From: Bacteroidota bacterium
GTDB lineage: Bacteria; Bacteroidota; Bacteroidia; Bacteroidales; Paludibacteraceae
NCBI GenBank assembly: GCA_023459355.1
Contig: JAEWUM010000053.1
Coordinates: 4,918-68,917, forward strand
Direction of reading: 5' to 3'
Length of the DNA stretch: 64,000 nucleotides
A model generated the notes under the pieces. The model did not search any database and was not told where the DNA came from. It saw only the letters and a list, made by a program, of their open reading frames with translations. The position numbers and the translations under genes are program-made. Below, one piece after another: positions 1 to 8,065 of this stretch (its first letter is position 1; each line of letters starts with the position of its first letter).

Positions 1-1
1 A

Positions 2-511
2 ATAGGCGACCGGATAAAATTGGGTGATGTTACCGGAAATGTGGTAGAAAAAACCCTGCTGGTTACACGTTTAAGGACCATTAAAAATGAAGAAATAACG
101 ATTCCTAATTCAGCCGTTTTATCGGGTAATACAACTAATTATTCTGCGATGGCGAAAGAAGAGGGGTTAATTATACATACGACAGTCACAATCGGATACG
201 ATGTGCACTGGAAGACAATGCATGAAGCCTTGTTGGAGGCTGCTGCCAGGACTGGAAGCCTGATGCAAAATAAAAAACCTTTCGTATTGCAAACCAGTCT
301 TGATGATTTTTATGTGTCATATCAATTAAACGTATACACATCCGAGTCGAATGCACTGGCCCCGATTTATTCAGAATTACATCAACATATTTTGGATATA
401 TGCGCCGAAAAAGGTATTGAAATCATGTCGCCGCATTACCGGGCTGAAAGAGATGGCAATGAGTCAACTATCCCCAAGCCGGTTGAAGATTCAAAGAGCG
501 TAAAAAAATAA
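2..511 (+). CDS. MscS-family mechanosensitive channel, C-terminal part (cut by window edge)
   Basis: The frame is open from base 2, reading IGDRIKLGDVTG, so the gene starts left of the window; the TTG at 20 is not a start. The GD-x-I-x-(I/L)-GD-x-TG-x-V pattern is the beta domain that follows the pore helix of MscS channels, and 'TIPNSAVLSGNTTNYS' is the matching IPN segment. The rest is the cytoplasmic alpha/beta cage domain with a hydrophilic tail. MscS channels open under membrane tension to release solutes. The pore helices are off-window, so the subfamily and full length cannot be given. Family assignment is confident. Confidence 0.85.
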   Translation: MGDRIKLGDVTGNVVEKTLLVTRLRTIKNEEITIPNSAVLSGNTTNYSAMAKEEGLIIHTTVTIGYDVHWKTMHEALLEAAARTGSLMQNKKPFVLQTSLDDFYVSYQLNVYTSESNALAPIYSELHQHILDICAEKGIEIMSPHYRAERDGNESTIPKPVEDSKSVKK

Positions 512-518
512 GATGAAG

Positions 519-550
519 TTTGTATAATCAAAAAACATTTTTTATCTTTG
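519..550 (+). promoter_or_regulatory. Bacteroidetes-type promoter for rplU-rpmA
   Basis: TTTG at 519-522 and TATCTTTG at 543-550 (consensus TAnnTTTG) are separated by 20 bases. Transcription would start near 556 and leave a 5' leader of about 70 nt before rplU. The leader contains short palindromes (CAGCGCTG, GCCTCAGGC) and could fold, but I do not recognise a named leader motif. Confidence 0.7.
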
Positions 551-629
551 CGCTCCGTTTCGAAGAGGGTTTTAAGCAGCGCTGCCTCAGGCAACTCACC
601 TTCCCGATGTAATTATAATACACAATAAG

Positions 630-944
630 ATGTACGCAATTGTAGAAATTTTGGGTCAGCAGTTCAAGGTGGAAGCCGGAAAAAAACTGTATGTACACCG
701 CATGAATGAAGCTGAAATTGCTTCAGAAGTTGAGTTTGATAAAGTTTTGCTCGTTGACAATGCCGGTGCAGTTACTGTAGGTACTCCCGTAGTGGAAGGT
801 GCAAAAGTGGTTTGTGAAGTGGTATCGCACCTGCGTGGTGAAAAAGTGATTGTTTTTCATAAAAAACGTCGCAAGGGATATCGCAAACGCAACGGTCACC
901 GTCAGGATTTTACCGAGTTGAAAATTAAAGAGATTGTAGCTTAA
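630..944 (+). CDS. rplU: 50S ribosomal protein L21
   Basis: This 104-residue protein starts MYAIVEILGQQFKVE, the usual beginning of bacterial L21. It ends with the basic RNA-binding tail (KKRRKGYRKRNGHRQDFTELKI) that contacts 23S rRNA. Length is normal for the family. It is followed after 24 bases by rpmA (L27), the near-universal partner, so the two form one transcription unit driven by the promoter at 519-550. The ATG at 630 lies directly after an AATAAG stretch; there is no clear Shine-Dalgarno, as is usual in this phylum. Confidence 0.97.
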   Translation: MYAIVEILGQQFKVEAGKKLYVHRMNEAEIASEVEFDKVLLVDNAGAVTVGTPVVEGAKVVCEVVSHLRGEKVIVFHKKRRKGYRKRNGHRQDFTELKIKEIVA

Positions 945-968
945 TTAACCGATTAAAAATTAGAGAAA

Positions 969-1232
969 ATGGCACATAAGAAAGGAGTTGGTAGCTCGAA
1001 GAACGGTCGTGAATCGGAAAGTAAGCGACTTGGAGTAAAAGTTTACGGTGGTCAGTTTGCCAAAGCAGGTAATATCATCGTTCGTCAGCGCGGAACAGTA
1101 CACCACCCGGGTGAAAACATGGGATTGGGTAAAGATCATACTTTATTCGCATTGGTTGACGGTATCGTGGAATTCAGAAAGAAAAGAGACAATAAATCTT
1201 ACGTTTCTGTAAAACCTATCGAAGCGAATTAA
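969..1232 (+). CDS. rpmA: 50S ribosomal protein L27
   Basis: This 87-residue protein begins MAHKKGVGSSKNGRESESKRLGVK, the L27 N-terminus that reaches toward the peptidyl-transferase centre. It keeps the conserved 'VRQRGTVHHPGENMGLGKDHTLFA' core. There is no N-terminal cleavage extension of the kind seen in Firmicutes. It is the second gene of the rplU-rpmA pair and is followed by a strong hairpin terminator. Confidence 0.97.
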   Translation: MAHKKGVGSSKNGRESESKRLGVKVYGGQFAKAGNIIVRQRGTVHHPGENMGLGKDHTLFALVDGIVEFRKKRDNKSYVSVKPIEAN

Positions 1233-1253
1233 TAAGTTTTAAAAAAAATAACG

Positions 1254-1301
1254 AATCTCCTGTTGTTTTACCGTAGTGTAAAATTGCGGGAGATTTTTTT
1301 T
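1254..1301 (+). terminator. Rho-independent terminator of rplU-rpmA
   Basis: AATCTCC at 1254-1260 pairs with GGAGATT at 1289-1295. A smaller inner stem (TTTTAC/GTAAAA) lies in the loop, and a T-run follows. It lies 22 bases after the rpmA stop. Confidence 0.8.
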
Positions 1302-1306
1302 AATTC

Positions 1307-1435
1307 ACCATATAAGTCATATAAGCGACATATAAGTTTTAACTCTTAATAGTAATTGATATACATTATAAAACAGACTGTTTGTTATAGATTTATTACA
1401 TCGGGCTTATATGTTACTTATATGACTTAAATGGT
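1307..1435. repeat. Long inverted repeat upstream of serS
   Basis: The 30 bases at 1307-1336 are complementary to 1406-1435 with about three mismatches, around a 69-base spacer. Each arm is built from ATATAAG units. A related copy of the right arm lies at 52880-52909 upstream of the exported superoxide dismutase, so this is a dispersed element. The serS start codon is only 17 bases beyond the right arm, so a folded transcript could affect serS expression. Confidence 0.75.
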
Positions 1436-1452
1436 ATAAAAAACACAAAATA

Positions 1453-2724
1453 ATGCTTACACTCAAATACATCACCGAAAATACCGCTGAAGTCATAGAC
1501 CGCTTGGCTAAGAAGCATTTCAAAGCTGAAGAAATTATTGCTCAGGTAGTTGAGCTGGACAAACAACGCAAGCAAACCCAAACTGCTGCTGATAATGCCC
1601 TGGCACAATCTAATGCTTTGTCGAAAGAAATCGGCATGTTGTTCAAACAGGGTAAAACAGATGAAGCGAATGCAGCCAAAGAAAAAACAGCTGAGTTGAA
1701 AGAAACCATCCGGGAATTGACAGAGAAACAGGCTTCTTATGAGCAACAATTGAATGATTTGTTGGTTCAGATTCCTAATCTGCCGCATGATTCTGTCCCC
1801 GCAGGTAAGTATGCCGAAGACAATGTGATTGAACGGTCGGGTGGGGTTGTGCCTCAATTGCCCGAAGGCGCGATGCCGCACTGGGATTTAGCTAAAAAGT
1901 ATGATTTGATTGATTTTGAGTTAGGTGTGAAGATATCAGGTGCTGGTTTTCCTGTTTACAAAGGTAAAGGCGCCCGATTGCAACGCGCCCTCATCAATTT
2001 CTTCCTCGATCAGGCGCGTGAGGCTGGTTACCTGGAAGTGCAACCGCCCTATGTGGTGAATGCTGCTTCAGGATACGGAACAGGACAGTTGCCCGATAAA
2101 GAGGGACAAATGTATCATGCTACTTTGGATGATTTATACCTGATTCCGACTGCTGAGGTACCGGTGACGAATATTTACCGGGATGTAATTCTCAGTGAGA
2201 ACGAATTACCCATTAAAAATACAGCCTATTCAGCCTGTTTCCGCAGGGAAGCGGGTTCGTATGGCAAAGATGTGCGCGGATTAAACCGCCTGCATCAGTT
2301 TGATAAAGTGGAAATTGTACAGATACAACATCCGGAGAAATCGTATGAATCGCTAGCAGACATGGTGAATTATGTACAAACGCTGGTTGAAAAATTAGAA
2401 CTTCCCTGGAGAATTCTTCGTTTGTGTGGTGGCGACATGAGTTTCACCTCTGCATTGACTTTTGATTTTGAAGTATGGTCGGCTGCGCAGGAACGTTGGT
2501 TGGAAGTAAGCTCGGTTTCAAATTTTGAAAACTATCAGGCCAACCGGCTCAAATGCCGTTTCAAAGGAAACGATAAAAAGACCCAACTTTGTCATACTCT
2601 CAATGGTAGTGCACTTGCATTGCCCCGCATCGTAGCGGCATTACTCGAAAACAACCAAACTCCGGATGGAATCAGGATTCCGACAGCGCTGGTTTCTTAT
2701 ACAGGATTTGATGTAATAAATTAA
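1453..2724 (+). CDS. serS: Seryl-tRNA synthetase
   Basis: This 423-residue class II aminoacyl-tRNA synthetase charges tRNA-Ser. Residues 1-110 form the long antiparallel coiled coil that grips the tRNA-Ser variable arm. The catalytic core carries motif 2 (FRREAGSYGKDVRGLNRLHQF) and motif 3 (NGSALALPRIVAALLEN), and the 'TAEVPVTN' serine-pocket segment is present. Length matches the family. The gene stands alone, between the inverted repeat upstream and a second repeat block downstream. Confidence 0.97.
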   Translation: MLTLKYITENTAEVIDRLAKKHFKAEEIIAQVVELDKQRKQTQTAADNALAQSNALSKEIGMLFKQGKTDEANAAKEKTAELKETIRELTEKQASYEQQLNDLLVQIPNLPHDSVPAGKYAEDNVIERSGGVVPQLPEGAMPHWDLAKKYDLIDFELGVKISGAGFPVYKGKGARLQRALINFFLDQAREAGYLEVQPPYVVNAASGYGTGQLPDKEGQMYHATLDDLYLIPTAEVPVTNIYRDVILSENELPIKNTAYSACFRREAGSYGKDVRGLNRLHQFDKVEIVQIQHPEKSYESLADMVNYVQTLVEKLELPWRILRLCGGDMSFTSALTFDFEVWSAAQERWLEVSSVSNFENYQANRLKCRFKGNDKKTQLCHTLNGSALALPRIVAALLENNQTPDGIRIPTALVSYTGFDVIN

Positions 2725-2858
2725 AGCGGAAAACGGAGAGCGGAGAACGAAAAACGTGCTGTAGTATACTAAGTCAGTTTAATCTTGAAATAAAGATTCA
2801 TCTGAGTAACAAATTTTAGATTAATACAACATTAGTTTTCCGCTCTCCGCTTTCCGCT
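2725..2858. repeat. AGCGGAAAACGG-type inverted repeat after serS
   Basis: An A/G-rich string built from AGCGGAAAACGGAG units at 2725-2743 is complementary, with one mismatch, to 2840-2858; the right arm continues as CTTTCCG units to 2865. A single-armed copy of the same string occurs at 6693-6720 between rnfD and rnfG. It may act as a weak end to the serS transcript, but there is no T-run. Confidence 0.7.
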
Positions 2859-2886
2859 TTCCGCTATAAATATTTATCATTTATTA

Positions 2887-2917
2887 TTGCGGTAATTCAA
2901 AATTTATAGTACATTTG
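2887..2917 (+). promoter_or_regulatory. Promoter for the rseC-like gene and the rnf operon
   Basis: TTG at 2887-2889, a 20-base spacer, then TACATTTG at 2910-2917, an exact match to TAnnTTTG. Transcription would begin near 2924. The in-frame GTG at 2917 therefore cannot be the start of the downstream gene, which supports the ATG at 2947. Confidence 0.75.
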
Positions 2918-2946
2918 TGCCCGAATTGCAATGTCGGGATTACAAA

Positions 2947-3366
2947 ATGAGCCAATTAATCGAACATGCTGGTGTTATTCACCAGATAGATGGAAGACAC
3001 ATCAGGGTACAAATACTGCAGGAATCGGCCTGTAGTAGTTGTCATGCTAAAGGTGCCTGCTCGGCTGCCGACATGAAAGATAAATTTGTCGACATCGAAT
3101 CTGATGGTTCTGATTACAAAGTTGGTGAACATGTTACTTTATATGGACAAAGTTCCATGGGATTATTCGCCGTTTTGCTTGCATTTGTCATTCCTTTTCT
3201 ACTCATCCTGCTTACACTTTTTATTCTCAAAAATTATACTGATAACGAAGCTATTTCCGGCAGTATTGCGTTGGGGACATTGCTTCCTTATTTCATTATA
3301 TTGTCTTTCTTTAATTCCAGATTAAAATCAAAATTAAAGTTTCATATTAAAAGGTATGGGGCTTGA
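2947..3366 (+). CDS. RseC/SoxR-reducing family membrane protein
   Basis: This 139-residue protein has an N-terminal soluble part with the cysteine cluster CSSCHAKGAC, the RseC signature. Two transmembrane helices follow (FAVLLAFVIPFLLILLTLFIL and a second ending ILSFF), then a basic tail. RseC-family proteins sit beside rnf genes in many bacteria and are linked to reduction of the SoxR iron-sulfur cluster. Here the gene lies 26 bases before rnfB and shares its promoter. The in-frame GTG at 2917 falls inside the promoter, so ATG 2947 was chosen. The exact role in Bacteroidetes is not established. Confidence 0.88.
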   Translation: MSQLIEHAGVIHQIDGRHIRVQILQESACSSCHAKGACSAADMKDKFVDIESDGSDYKVGEHVTLYGQSSMGLFAVLLAFVIPFLLILLTLFILKNYTDNEAISGSIALGTLLPYFIILSFFNSRLKSKLKFHIKRYGA

Positions 3367-3392
3367 TGATGCGTAAAATTCAATAGAGACAC

Positions 3393-4247
3393 ATGAGTTT
3401 AGTACTGATTTCTTTAATTACCCTGGGGGTAATAGGTTCTGTTGCAGCCGTTATCTTATTTGTTGTTGCAAAAAAATTTCACGTTTTTGAGGATCCGCGG
3501 ATTGACGAGGTGGAGCAGGCATTACCTGCAGCCAATTGCGGTGGATGTGGATTTCCGGGTTGCCGGGGGTTTGCCGACGCTTGTGTTAAATCGGATGAGC
3601 TGGGCGATTTGTTTTGTCCGGTTGGCGGTAATGATACCATGAAGAAAGTGGCGGAGATTTTGGGCAAGGTAGCTGTAGCCAAGGCTCCGACTGTAGCTGT
3701 TGTTCGTTGTAACGGAACCTGTGAGCATCGTCCGCATAATAATGAATATGATGGTGTAAAACATTGTTTTATCGCCCATAATCTTTATAGCGGTGAAACC
3801 AATTGTTCCTGGGGATGTTTGGGCTTTGGTGACTGTGAACTCTCCTGCGAATTTGATGCCATCAAAGTAAATCCTATCACAAAAATTCCGGAAGTAGATG
3901 ACGATAAATGTACTTCCTGTGGAGCCTGTGTGCGTGCTTGTCCTAAGTTGTTGATTGAACTCAGGAAGAAGGGCCCTAAAGGTCGCCGTGTATACGTAAA
4001 TTGCCGCAATGAAGATAAAGGGCATATTACCCGAAAAGCCTGTGAAGTTGGCTGTATCGGTTGTGCCAAATGCCAGAAGGTTTGTCCGCACGAAGCCATC
4101 ACCATTAACAATAGTTTAGCATTTATCCACGATGATAAATGTAAGTTGTGTCGTGAATGCGTGATCGTATGTCCGACAAATGCCATTACCGATGTCAATT
4201 TCCCGGCACCGAAGAAGAAAAAGGAAGAGGCAATAGTAAATGAATAG
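3393..4247 (+). CDS. rnfB: Rnf complex iron-sulfur subunit RnfB
   Basis: This 284-residue protein has one N-terminal membrane helix (residues 5-26). The CGGCGFPGCRGFADAC motif comes next and holds the 4Fe-4S cluster typical of RnfB. Several further cysteine groups follow, including CTSCGACVRACP, CIGCAKCQKVCP and CKLCRECVIVCP. RnfB passes electrons from ferredoxin into the Rnf complex, which couples ferredoxin:NAD+ oxidoreduction to ion pumping across the inner membrane. It is the first rnf gene of six on this strand. The 135-base gap to rnfC is filled by dispersed repeats. Confidence 0.95.
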   Translation: MSLVLISLITLGVIGSVAAVILFVVAKKFHVFEDPRIDEVEQALPAANCGGCGFPGCRGFADACVKSDELGDLFCPVGGNDTMKKVAEILGKVAVAKAPTVAVVRCNGTCEHRPHNNEYDGVKHCFIAHNLYSGETNCSWGCLGFGDCELSCEFDAIKVNPITKIPEVDDDKCTSCGACVRACPKLLIELRKKGPKGRRVYVNCRNEDKGHITRKACEVGCIGCAKCQKVCPHEAITINNSLAFIHDDKCKLCRECVIVCPTNAITDVNFPAPKKKKEEAIVNE

Positions 4248-4251
4248 CTCC

Positions 4252-4338
4252 GGGTTTTAATCCGGGGGAAGAATGGGGTTAAAACCCAATGTATTTGAAG
4301 AGGAGATTGCCACGTCGCTACGCTCCTCGCAATGACGG
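4252..4338. repeat. Dispersed palindromic repeats between rnfB and rnfC
   Basis: Two separate elements are packed together. GGGTTTTAA at 4252-4260 is the exact complement of TTAAAACCC at 4279-4287, giving a 9-bp stem. At 4303-4338 lies an imperfect palindrome of the form GATTGCCACGTCG...CTCCTCGCAATGAC. A shortened relative (ATTCCTCGCCTTGCTCGGAAT) is at 63898-63918 near the right edge. Confidence 0.7.
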
Positions 4339-4382
4339 TCGATGGATAAGTGATTTATATATAAATAATATAACAACAAAGC

Positions 4383-5714
4383 ATGAAGACTTTCAGAATT
4401 GGAGGTGTACATCCGGCAGAAAATAAATTTTCGGCCGGCAAAAAGATTCAACAGGCTGAGATTCCGAAGATGGTTGCCATTCCGTTGGCACATTACATAG
4501 GAAATCCAAGTGAGGCAATTGTCAAGAAAGGTGACCTGGTGAAAGTGGGGCAGATGATCGGACAAGCCAATGGATTTGTTTCAGCTAATGTACATGCTTC
4601 TGTATCAGGTAAGGTAAATAAGATTGACGTACAACTGGATGCTTCGGGATATAAGCGTCCCGCCGTATTTATTGATGTTGACGGTGATGAATGGCTGGAA
4701 ACCATTGACAGAAGTCCGGCTGTTAAAAGAGCATGTAATCTTACCAAAGAAGAGATTATAAAAAAAGTACAGGATGCCGGTATCGTTGGACTTGGAGGCG
4801 CTACCTTTCCTGCCCACGTGAAACTTTCTCCTCCTCCGGGTAAAAAAGCAGAGGTGTTAATTATCAATGCTGTGGAATGCGAACCCTATCTTACCTGTGA
4901 CCACCAGCTGATGATGGAGCACGGAGAAGAAATCCTGATAGGAGTATCTATTCTGATGAAAGCATTGGAAGTTGAGAAAGCAATTATCGGCATTGAAAAT
5001 AATAAACCGGATGCTATCAGTCACCTGAAACAATTAGCAACTACTTTTAAAGGTATTACCATTGAACCCCTGAAAGTGCAATATCCTCAGGGTGGTGAGA
5101 AACAGCTGATTGATGCGGTTATCCGCCGTCAGGTACCCAGTGGCAGGATTCCGGTGGAAGTCGGCGCGGTGGTGTTTAACGTGGGTACAACTTTCGCTGT
5201 TTACGAAGCTGTTCAGAAAAACAAACCCATGTTTGAGCGTGTGATGACTGTCACAGGTAAAAATGCCCCCAATCCTTCCAATTATCGTGTTCGTCTCGGA
5301 ACTTACTTAGCTCATGTAGTAGAGCAGGCAGGAGGTGTGCCTGAAGGTACGGGTAAAATTATCGGTGGTGGTCCCATGATGGGTCGTTCGTTGATGAACC
5401 TGAATATCCCGATGGCCAAAGGTAGTGCAGGTGTATTGTACATGCGGGATGAAGAATCCATTCGTAAACCCGTTCAAAATTGTATTCGTTGTTCCAAATG
5501 CGTGTCGGTTTGTCCGATGGGACTTGAACCCTATTTGCTGATGGCGCAGAGCGAGAGAAATATGTGGCCGGAAATGGAAACAGATCGCGTGATGGATTGT
5601 ATTGAATGTGGCAGTTGTAGTTATACCTGTCCATCGAACCGTCCGTTACTGGATTATATCCGTTATGGTAAAGCAACGGTAGGAGGTATTATTCGTAACA
5701 GGAACGCTAAATAA
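4383..5714 (+). CDS. rnfC: Rnf complex NADH-side subunit RnfC
   Basis: This 443-residue protein opens with the RnfC barrel-sandwich domain ('GGVHPAENK'). The glycine-rich nucleotide-binding segment (GIVGLGGATFPAHVKLSP) and the 'INAVECEPYLTCDHQLM' block of the Rnf/Nqo1 fold follow, then an SLBB-like region. Two 4Fe-4S motifs close the protein: CIRCSKCVSVCP and CIECGSCSYTCP. RnfC is the peripheral subunit that binds NAD(H) and FMN. The ATG follows the repeat block; rnfD starts 10 bases after the stop. Confidence 0.95.
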   Translation: MKTFRIGGVHPAENKFSAGKKIQQAEIPKMVAIPLAHYIGNPSEAIVKKGDLVKVGQMIGQANGFVSANVHASVSGKVNKIDVQLDASGYKRPAVFIDVDGDEWLETIDRSPAVKRACNLTKEEIIKKVQDAGIVGLGGATFPAHVKLSPPPGKKAEVLIINAVECEPYLTCDHQLMMEHGEEILIGVSILMKALEVEKAIIGIENNKPDAISHLKQLATTFKGITIEPLKVQYPQGGEKQLIDAVIRRQVPSGRIPVEVGAVVFNVGTTFAVYEAVQKNKPMFERVMTVTGKNAPNPSNYRVRLGTYLAHVVEQAGGVPEGTGKIIGGGPMMGRSLMNLNIPMAKGSAGVLYMRDEESIRKPVQNCIRCSKCVSVCPMGLEPYLLMAQSERNMWPEMETDRVMDCIECGSCSYTCPSNRPLLDYIRYGKATVGGIIRNRNAK

Positions 5715-5724
5715 CAGAAATATT

Positions 5725-6687
5725 ATGGAAAAATTAATCATATCGCCTGCACCGCATATCCATGGAGGTGACTCGGTAAGTAAAAATATGACCGGCGTGA
5801 TCATCGCGCTTGTTCCTGCCTTGCTGGCTTCATTGTATTTCTTCGGACTGGGAGCGTTGATTGTCACCGTGACCGCCATCGTGGCTTGTGTGTTATTCGA
5901 ATACCTGATTCAACGATTTTTAATCAAAGGAGAAAAAACGATTTTGGATGGCTCGGCTGCCCTGACAGGTTTGCTGCTGGCATTCAACCTGCCATCCAAT
6001 TTACCGGTCTGGATGATCCTGATTGGCGCATTAGTTGCTATCGGTGTGGCTAAAATGAGTTTTGGCGGCCTGGGAAACAATCCTTTTAATCCCGCACTCG
6101 TGGGCAGGGTCTTTTTGTTGATTTCATTTCCGGTGGAAATGACAACATGGCCGGTGGTTGAACCTTTCTCGGTGTCTTATCTCGATGCGGCTACAGGAGC
6201 AACTGTGCTCTCATTGCTGAATGAAGGCAGTTCTGCGATACCATCAGCAAAAGATATGTTTCTGGGAAATATGCCCGGATCGCTCGGTGAAGTTTCGGCG
6301 GTAGCATTGTTGATTGGCCTGGTGTATATGCTGATACGAAAAATCATCACCTGGCATATTCCGGTGAGTATTTTTGTAACTGTCATCGTTTTTTCCGGGA
6401 TACTGTATTGGGTTGACCCTGCAACATACATTTCGCCATTAGTACATTTGCTTACAGGTGGTTTGATGTTGGGAGCAATCTTCATGGCAACTGATTATGT
6501 AACGTCTCCCATGAACCCCAAAGGGATGTGGATTTATGGCGTGGGGATCGGTGTGCTGACAGTCGTTATCCGCACCTGGGGAGCTTATCCGGAAGGAGTG
6601 TCATTTGCAATTCTCATCATGAACGGATTTACACCCCTGATTAATTTTTATGTGAAACCGAAAAGATTTGGAGAAAAAGCGAAGTAA
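5725..6687 (+). CDS. rnfD: Rnf complex membrane subunit RnfD
   Basis: This 320-residue integral membrane protein of the NqrB/RnfD family has roughly ten hydrophobic helices. DAATGAT at residues 154-160 fits the D-x-x-(S/T)-G-A-T motif where ApbE attaches FMN through the last threonine (T160). 'NPFNPALVGR' and 'ATDYVTSPMNPKG' are conserved family blocks. It forms part of the ion channel and electron path. The 88-base gap to rnfG carries copies of two dispersed repeat families. Confidence 0.95.
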   Translation: MEKLIISPAPHIHGGDSVSKNMTGVIIALVPALLASLYFFGLGALIVTVTAIVACVLFEYLIQRFLIKGEKTILDGSAALTGLLLAFNLPSNLPVWMILIGALVAIGVAKMSFGGLGNNPFNPALVGRVFLLISFPVEMTTWPVVEPFSVSYLDAATGATVLSLLNEGSSAIPSAKDMFLGNMPGSLGEVSAVALLIGLVYMLIRKIITWHIPVSIFVTVIVFSGILYWVDPATYISPLVHLLTGGLMLGAIFMATDYVTSPMNPKGMWIYGVGIGVLTVVIRTWGAYPEGVSFAILIMNGFTPLINFYVKPKRFGEKAK

Positions 6688-6692
6688 AAAAA

Positions 6693-6765
6693 TAGCGGAA
6701 AACGGAAAGCGAAAAGCGAATAATTAATAGCTAATAGTGCTGGCCGTAGACTGTAGACCGTAGAC
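6693..6765. repeat. Two dispersed repeat strings between rnfD and rnfG
   Basis: 6693-6720 is an AGCGGAAAACGG/AAAGCG string related to the repeat after serS. 6746-6765 is GTAGACTGTAGACCGTAGAC, identical over 20 bases to 23131-23150 at the end of the M20 peptidase gene. No promoter or terminator is visible here. Confidence 0.75.
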
Positions 6766-6775
6766 AATAAAAAAA

Positions 6776-7405
6776 ATGGCAAAATTAGAATCAACTTTCA
6801 GAAATATGGTGCTTGTGCTGACGTCAATTACGTTGGTAGCTGCAGTAGCATTAGGTTCGGTGTATAATCTGACCAAAGAGCCTATAGAAGCATCGAAAAG
6901 AGCTAAACGGGAAAATGCAATCATGGAGGTATTGCCTCCGGATGTGTCGATAAAAGGAGCCGATACCATTACAATTGAAGGTATGCCGGAGCCGTTTTAT
7001 GTGTACCAGGCTTATGCCGGCGATGAATTTGTGGGTGCAGCGGTACAGACCTATTCTAAAAACGGATTCAGTGGCGAGATAAAAGTAATGGTAGGCTTTG
7101 ATGCAAAGGGAAATATTATTAATTACTCTGTGTTGGAACAAAAAGAAACGCCCGGTTTGGGAACCAAAATGGTAGATTGGTTTAAGACAGAAAAAGGAAA
7201 TCAGGATATTCGCGGACTAAACGGGGCTAAAAACAACCTGAACGTTACCAAAAACGGCGGAGAAGTAGATGCTATTACAGCAGCGACGATTTCGTCCAAT
7301 GCGTTTCTGGAAGCAATTCGTTATGCTTACGGCGCCTATTCACAGAATTACGATGGATTAACAGGGGCAACTTCAGTTGAAAAGGAAGTAGCTCAAACAA
7401 ATTAA
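6776..7405 (+). CDS. rnfG: Rnf complex flavoprotein subunit RnfG
   Basis: This 209-residue protein has one N-terminal membrane anchor (about residues 10-32) and a periplasmic FMN-binding domain. 'GFSGEIKVMVGFDAKG' and 'ETPGLGTKM' are family blocks. The usual flavin-attachment site is DAITAAT (165-171), with alanine where the common motif has glycine. A second sequence, DGLTGATS (193-200), fits the consensus better and sits in the C-terminal tail. RnfG carries electrons inside the complex. rnfE starts 9 bases after the stop. Confidence 0.95.
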   Translation: MAKLESTFRNMVLVLTSITLVAAVALGSVYNLTKEPIEASKRAKRENAIMEVLPPDVSIKGADTITIEGMPEPFYVYQAYAGDEFVGAAVQTYSKNGFSGEIKVMVGFDAKGNIINYSVLEQKETPGLGTKMVDWFKTEKGNQDIRGLNGAKNNLNVTKNGGEVDAITAATISSNAFLEAIRYAYGAYSQNYDGLTGATSVEKEVAQTN

Positions 7406-7414
7406 AGAGGATAT

Positions 7415-8014
7415 ATGGCTGCAAATTCAAATTTAAAAACACTTTTAAACGGGGTTATCAAAGAAAATCCTGTTTTTGTGCTGCTGTTAGGCATGTGCCC
7501 GACACTGGGGACGACTTCTTCTGCGGAAAATGGATTGGGTATGGGACTGGCGACGACTTTCGTGCTCCTCTCTGCTAACGTGGTGGTTTCTCTGCTTAAA
7601 AACCTGATTCCAGATAAAGTGCGTATTCCCGCGTTTATCGTGGTTATCGCGACCTTTGTAACGCTGGTTGAAATGGTCATGCAGGCTTATGTTCCTGCGC
7701 TGTATAAAAATCTGGGACTCTTTATCCCGCTGATTGTGGTGAACTGTATTGTTCTCGGAAGAGCTGAAGCTTTTGCTGCTAAAAATACAGTCGTTAAATC
7801 ATTTTTTGACGGCTTGGGAATGGGACTCGGCTTTACACTGGCGTTAACTTTGTTGGGAACTACCCGTGAATTGCTTGGGACAGGTAAGGTTTTCAGCATA
7901 ACGATTTTTCCTGAAAATTTTGGTATGCTACTTTTTGTGTTGGCACCAGGCGCATTTATAGCTCTGGCATATCTGATTGCCATATTTAATAAACTGAAAA
8001 CAACCAAAAATTAA
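7415..8014 (+). CDS. rnfE: Rnf complex membrane subunit RnfE
   Basis: This 199-residue RnfA/RnfE/NqrD-type membrane protein has about six helices. It opens with 'NPVFVLLLGMCPTLGTTSSAENGLGMGLAT', the hallmark of RnfE, including the conserved cysteine of the membrane iron-sulfur site. It pairs with RnfA in the membrane core. The 51-base gap to rnfA contains a CACTAACCACTA-type repeat. Confidence 0.95.
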   Translation: MAANSNLKTLLNGVIKENPVFVLLLGMCPTLGTTSSAENGLGMGLATTFVLLSANVVVSLLKNLIPDKVRIPAFIVVIATFVTLVEMVMQAYVPALYKNLGLFIPLIVVNCIVLGRAEAFAAKNTVVKSFFDGLGMGLGFTLALTLLGTTRELLGTGKVFSITIFPENFGMLLFVLAPGAFIALAYLIAIFNKLKTTKN

Positions 8015-8065
8015 TTTTCTGCTATTTTTATTAATCACTGTCAACTAACCACTAACAACTAAAGA

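Noticed and set aside
2917..2946. GTG start for the RseC-like gene
   Set aside because: It falls on the last base of the -7 promoter box; transcription begins after it.
3522..4198. Long reverse-strand frames opposite rnfB
   Set aside because: These are shadows of the cysteine-rich rnfB gene; their translations contain no known motif.
4257..4565. 102-aa reverse-strand frame over the rnfB-rnfC gap
   Set aside because: It covers dispersed repeats and the start of rnfC on the opposite strand; composition and sequence do not look like a protein.
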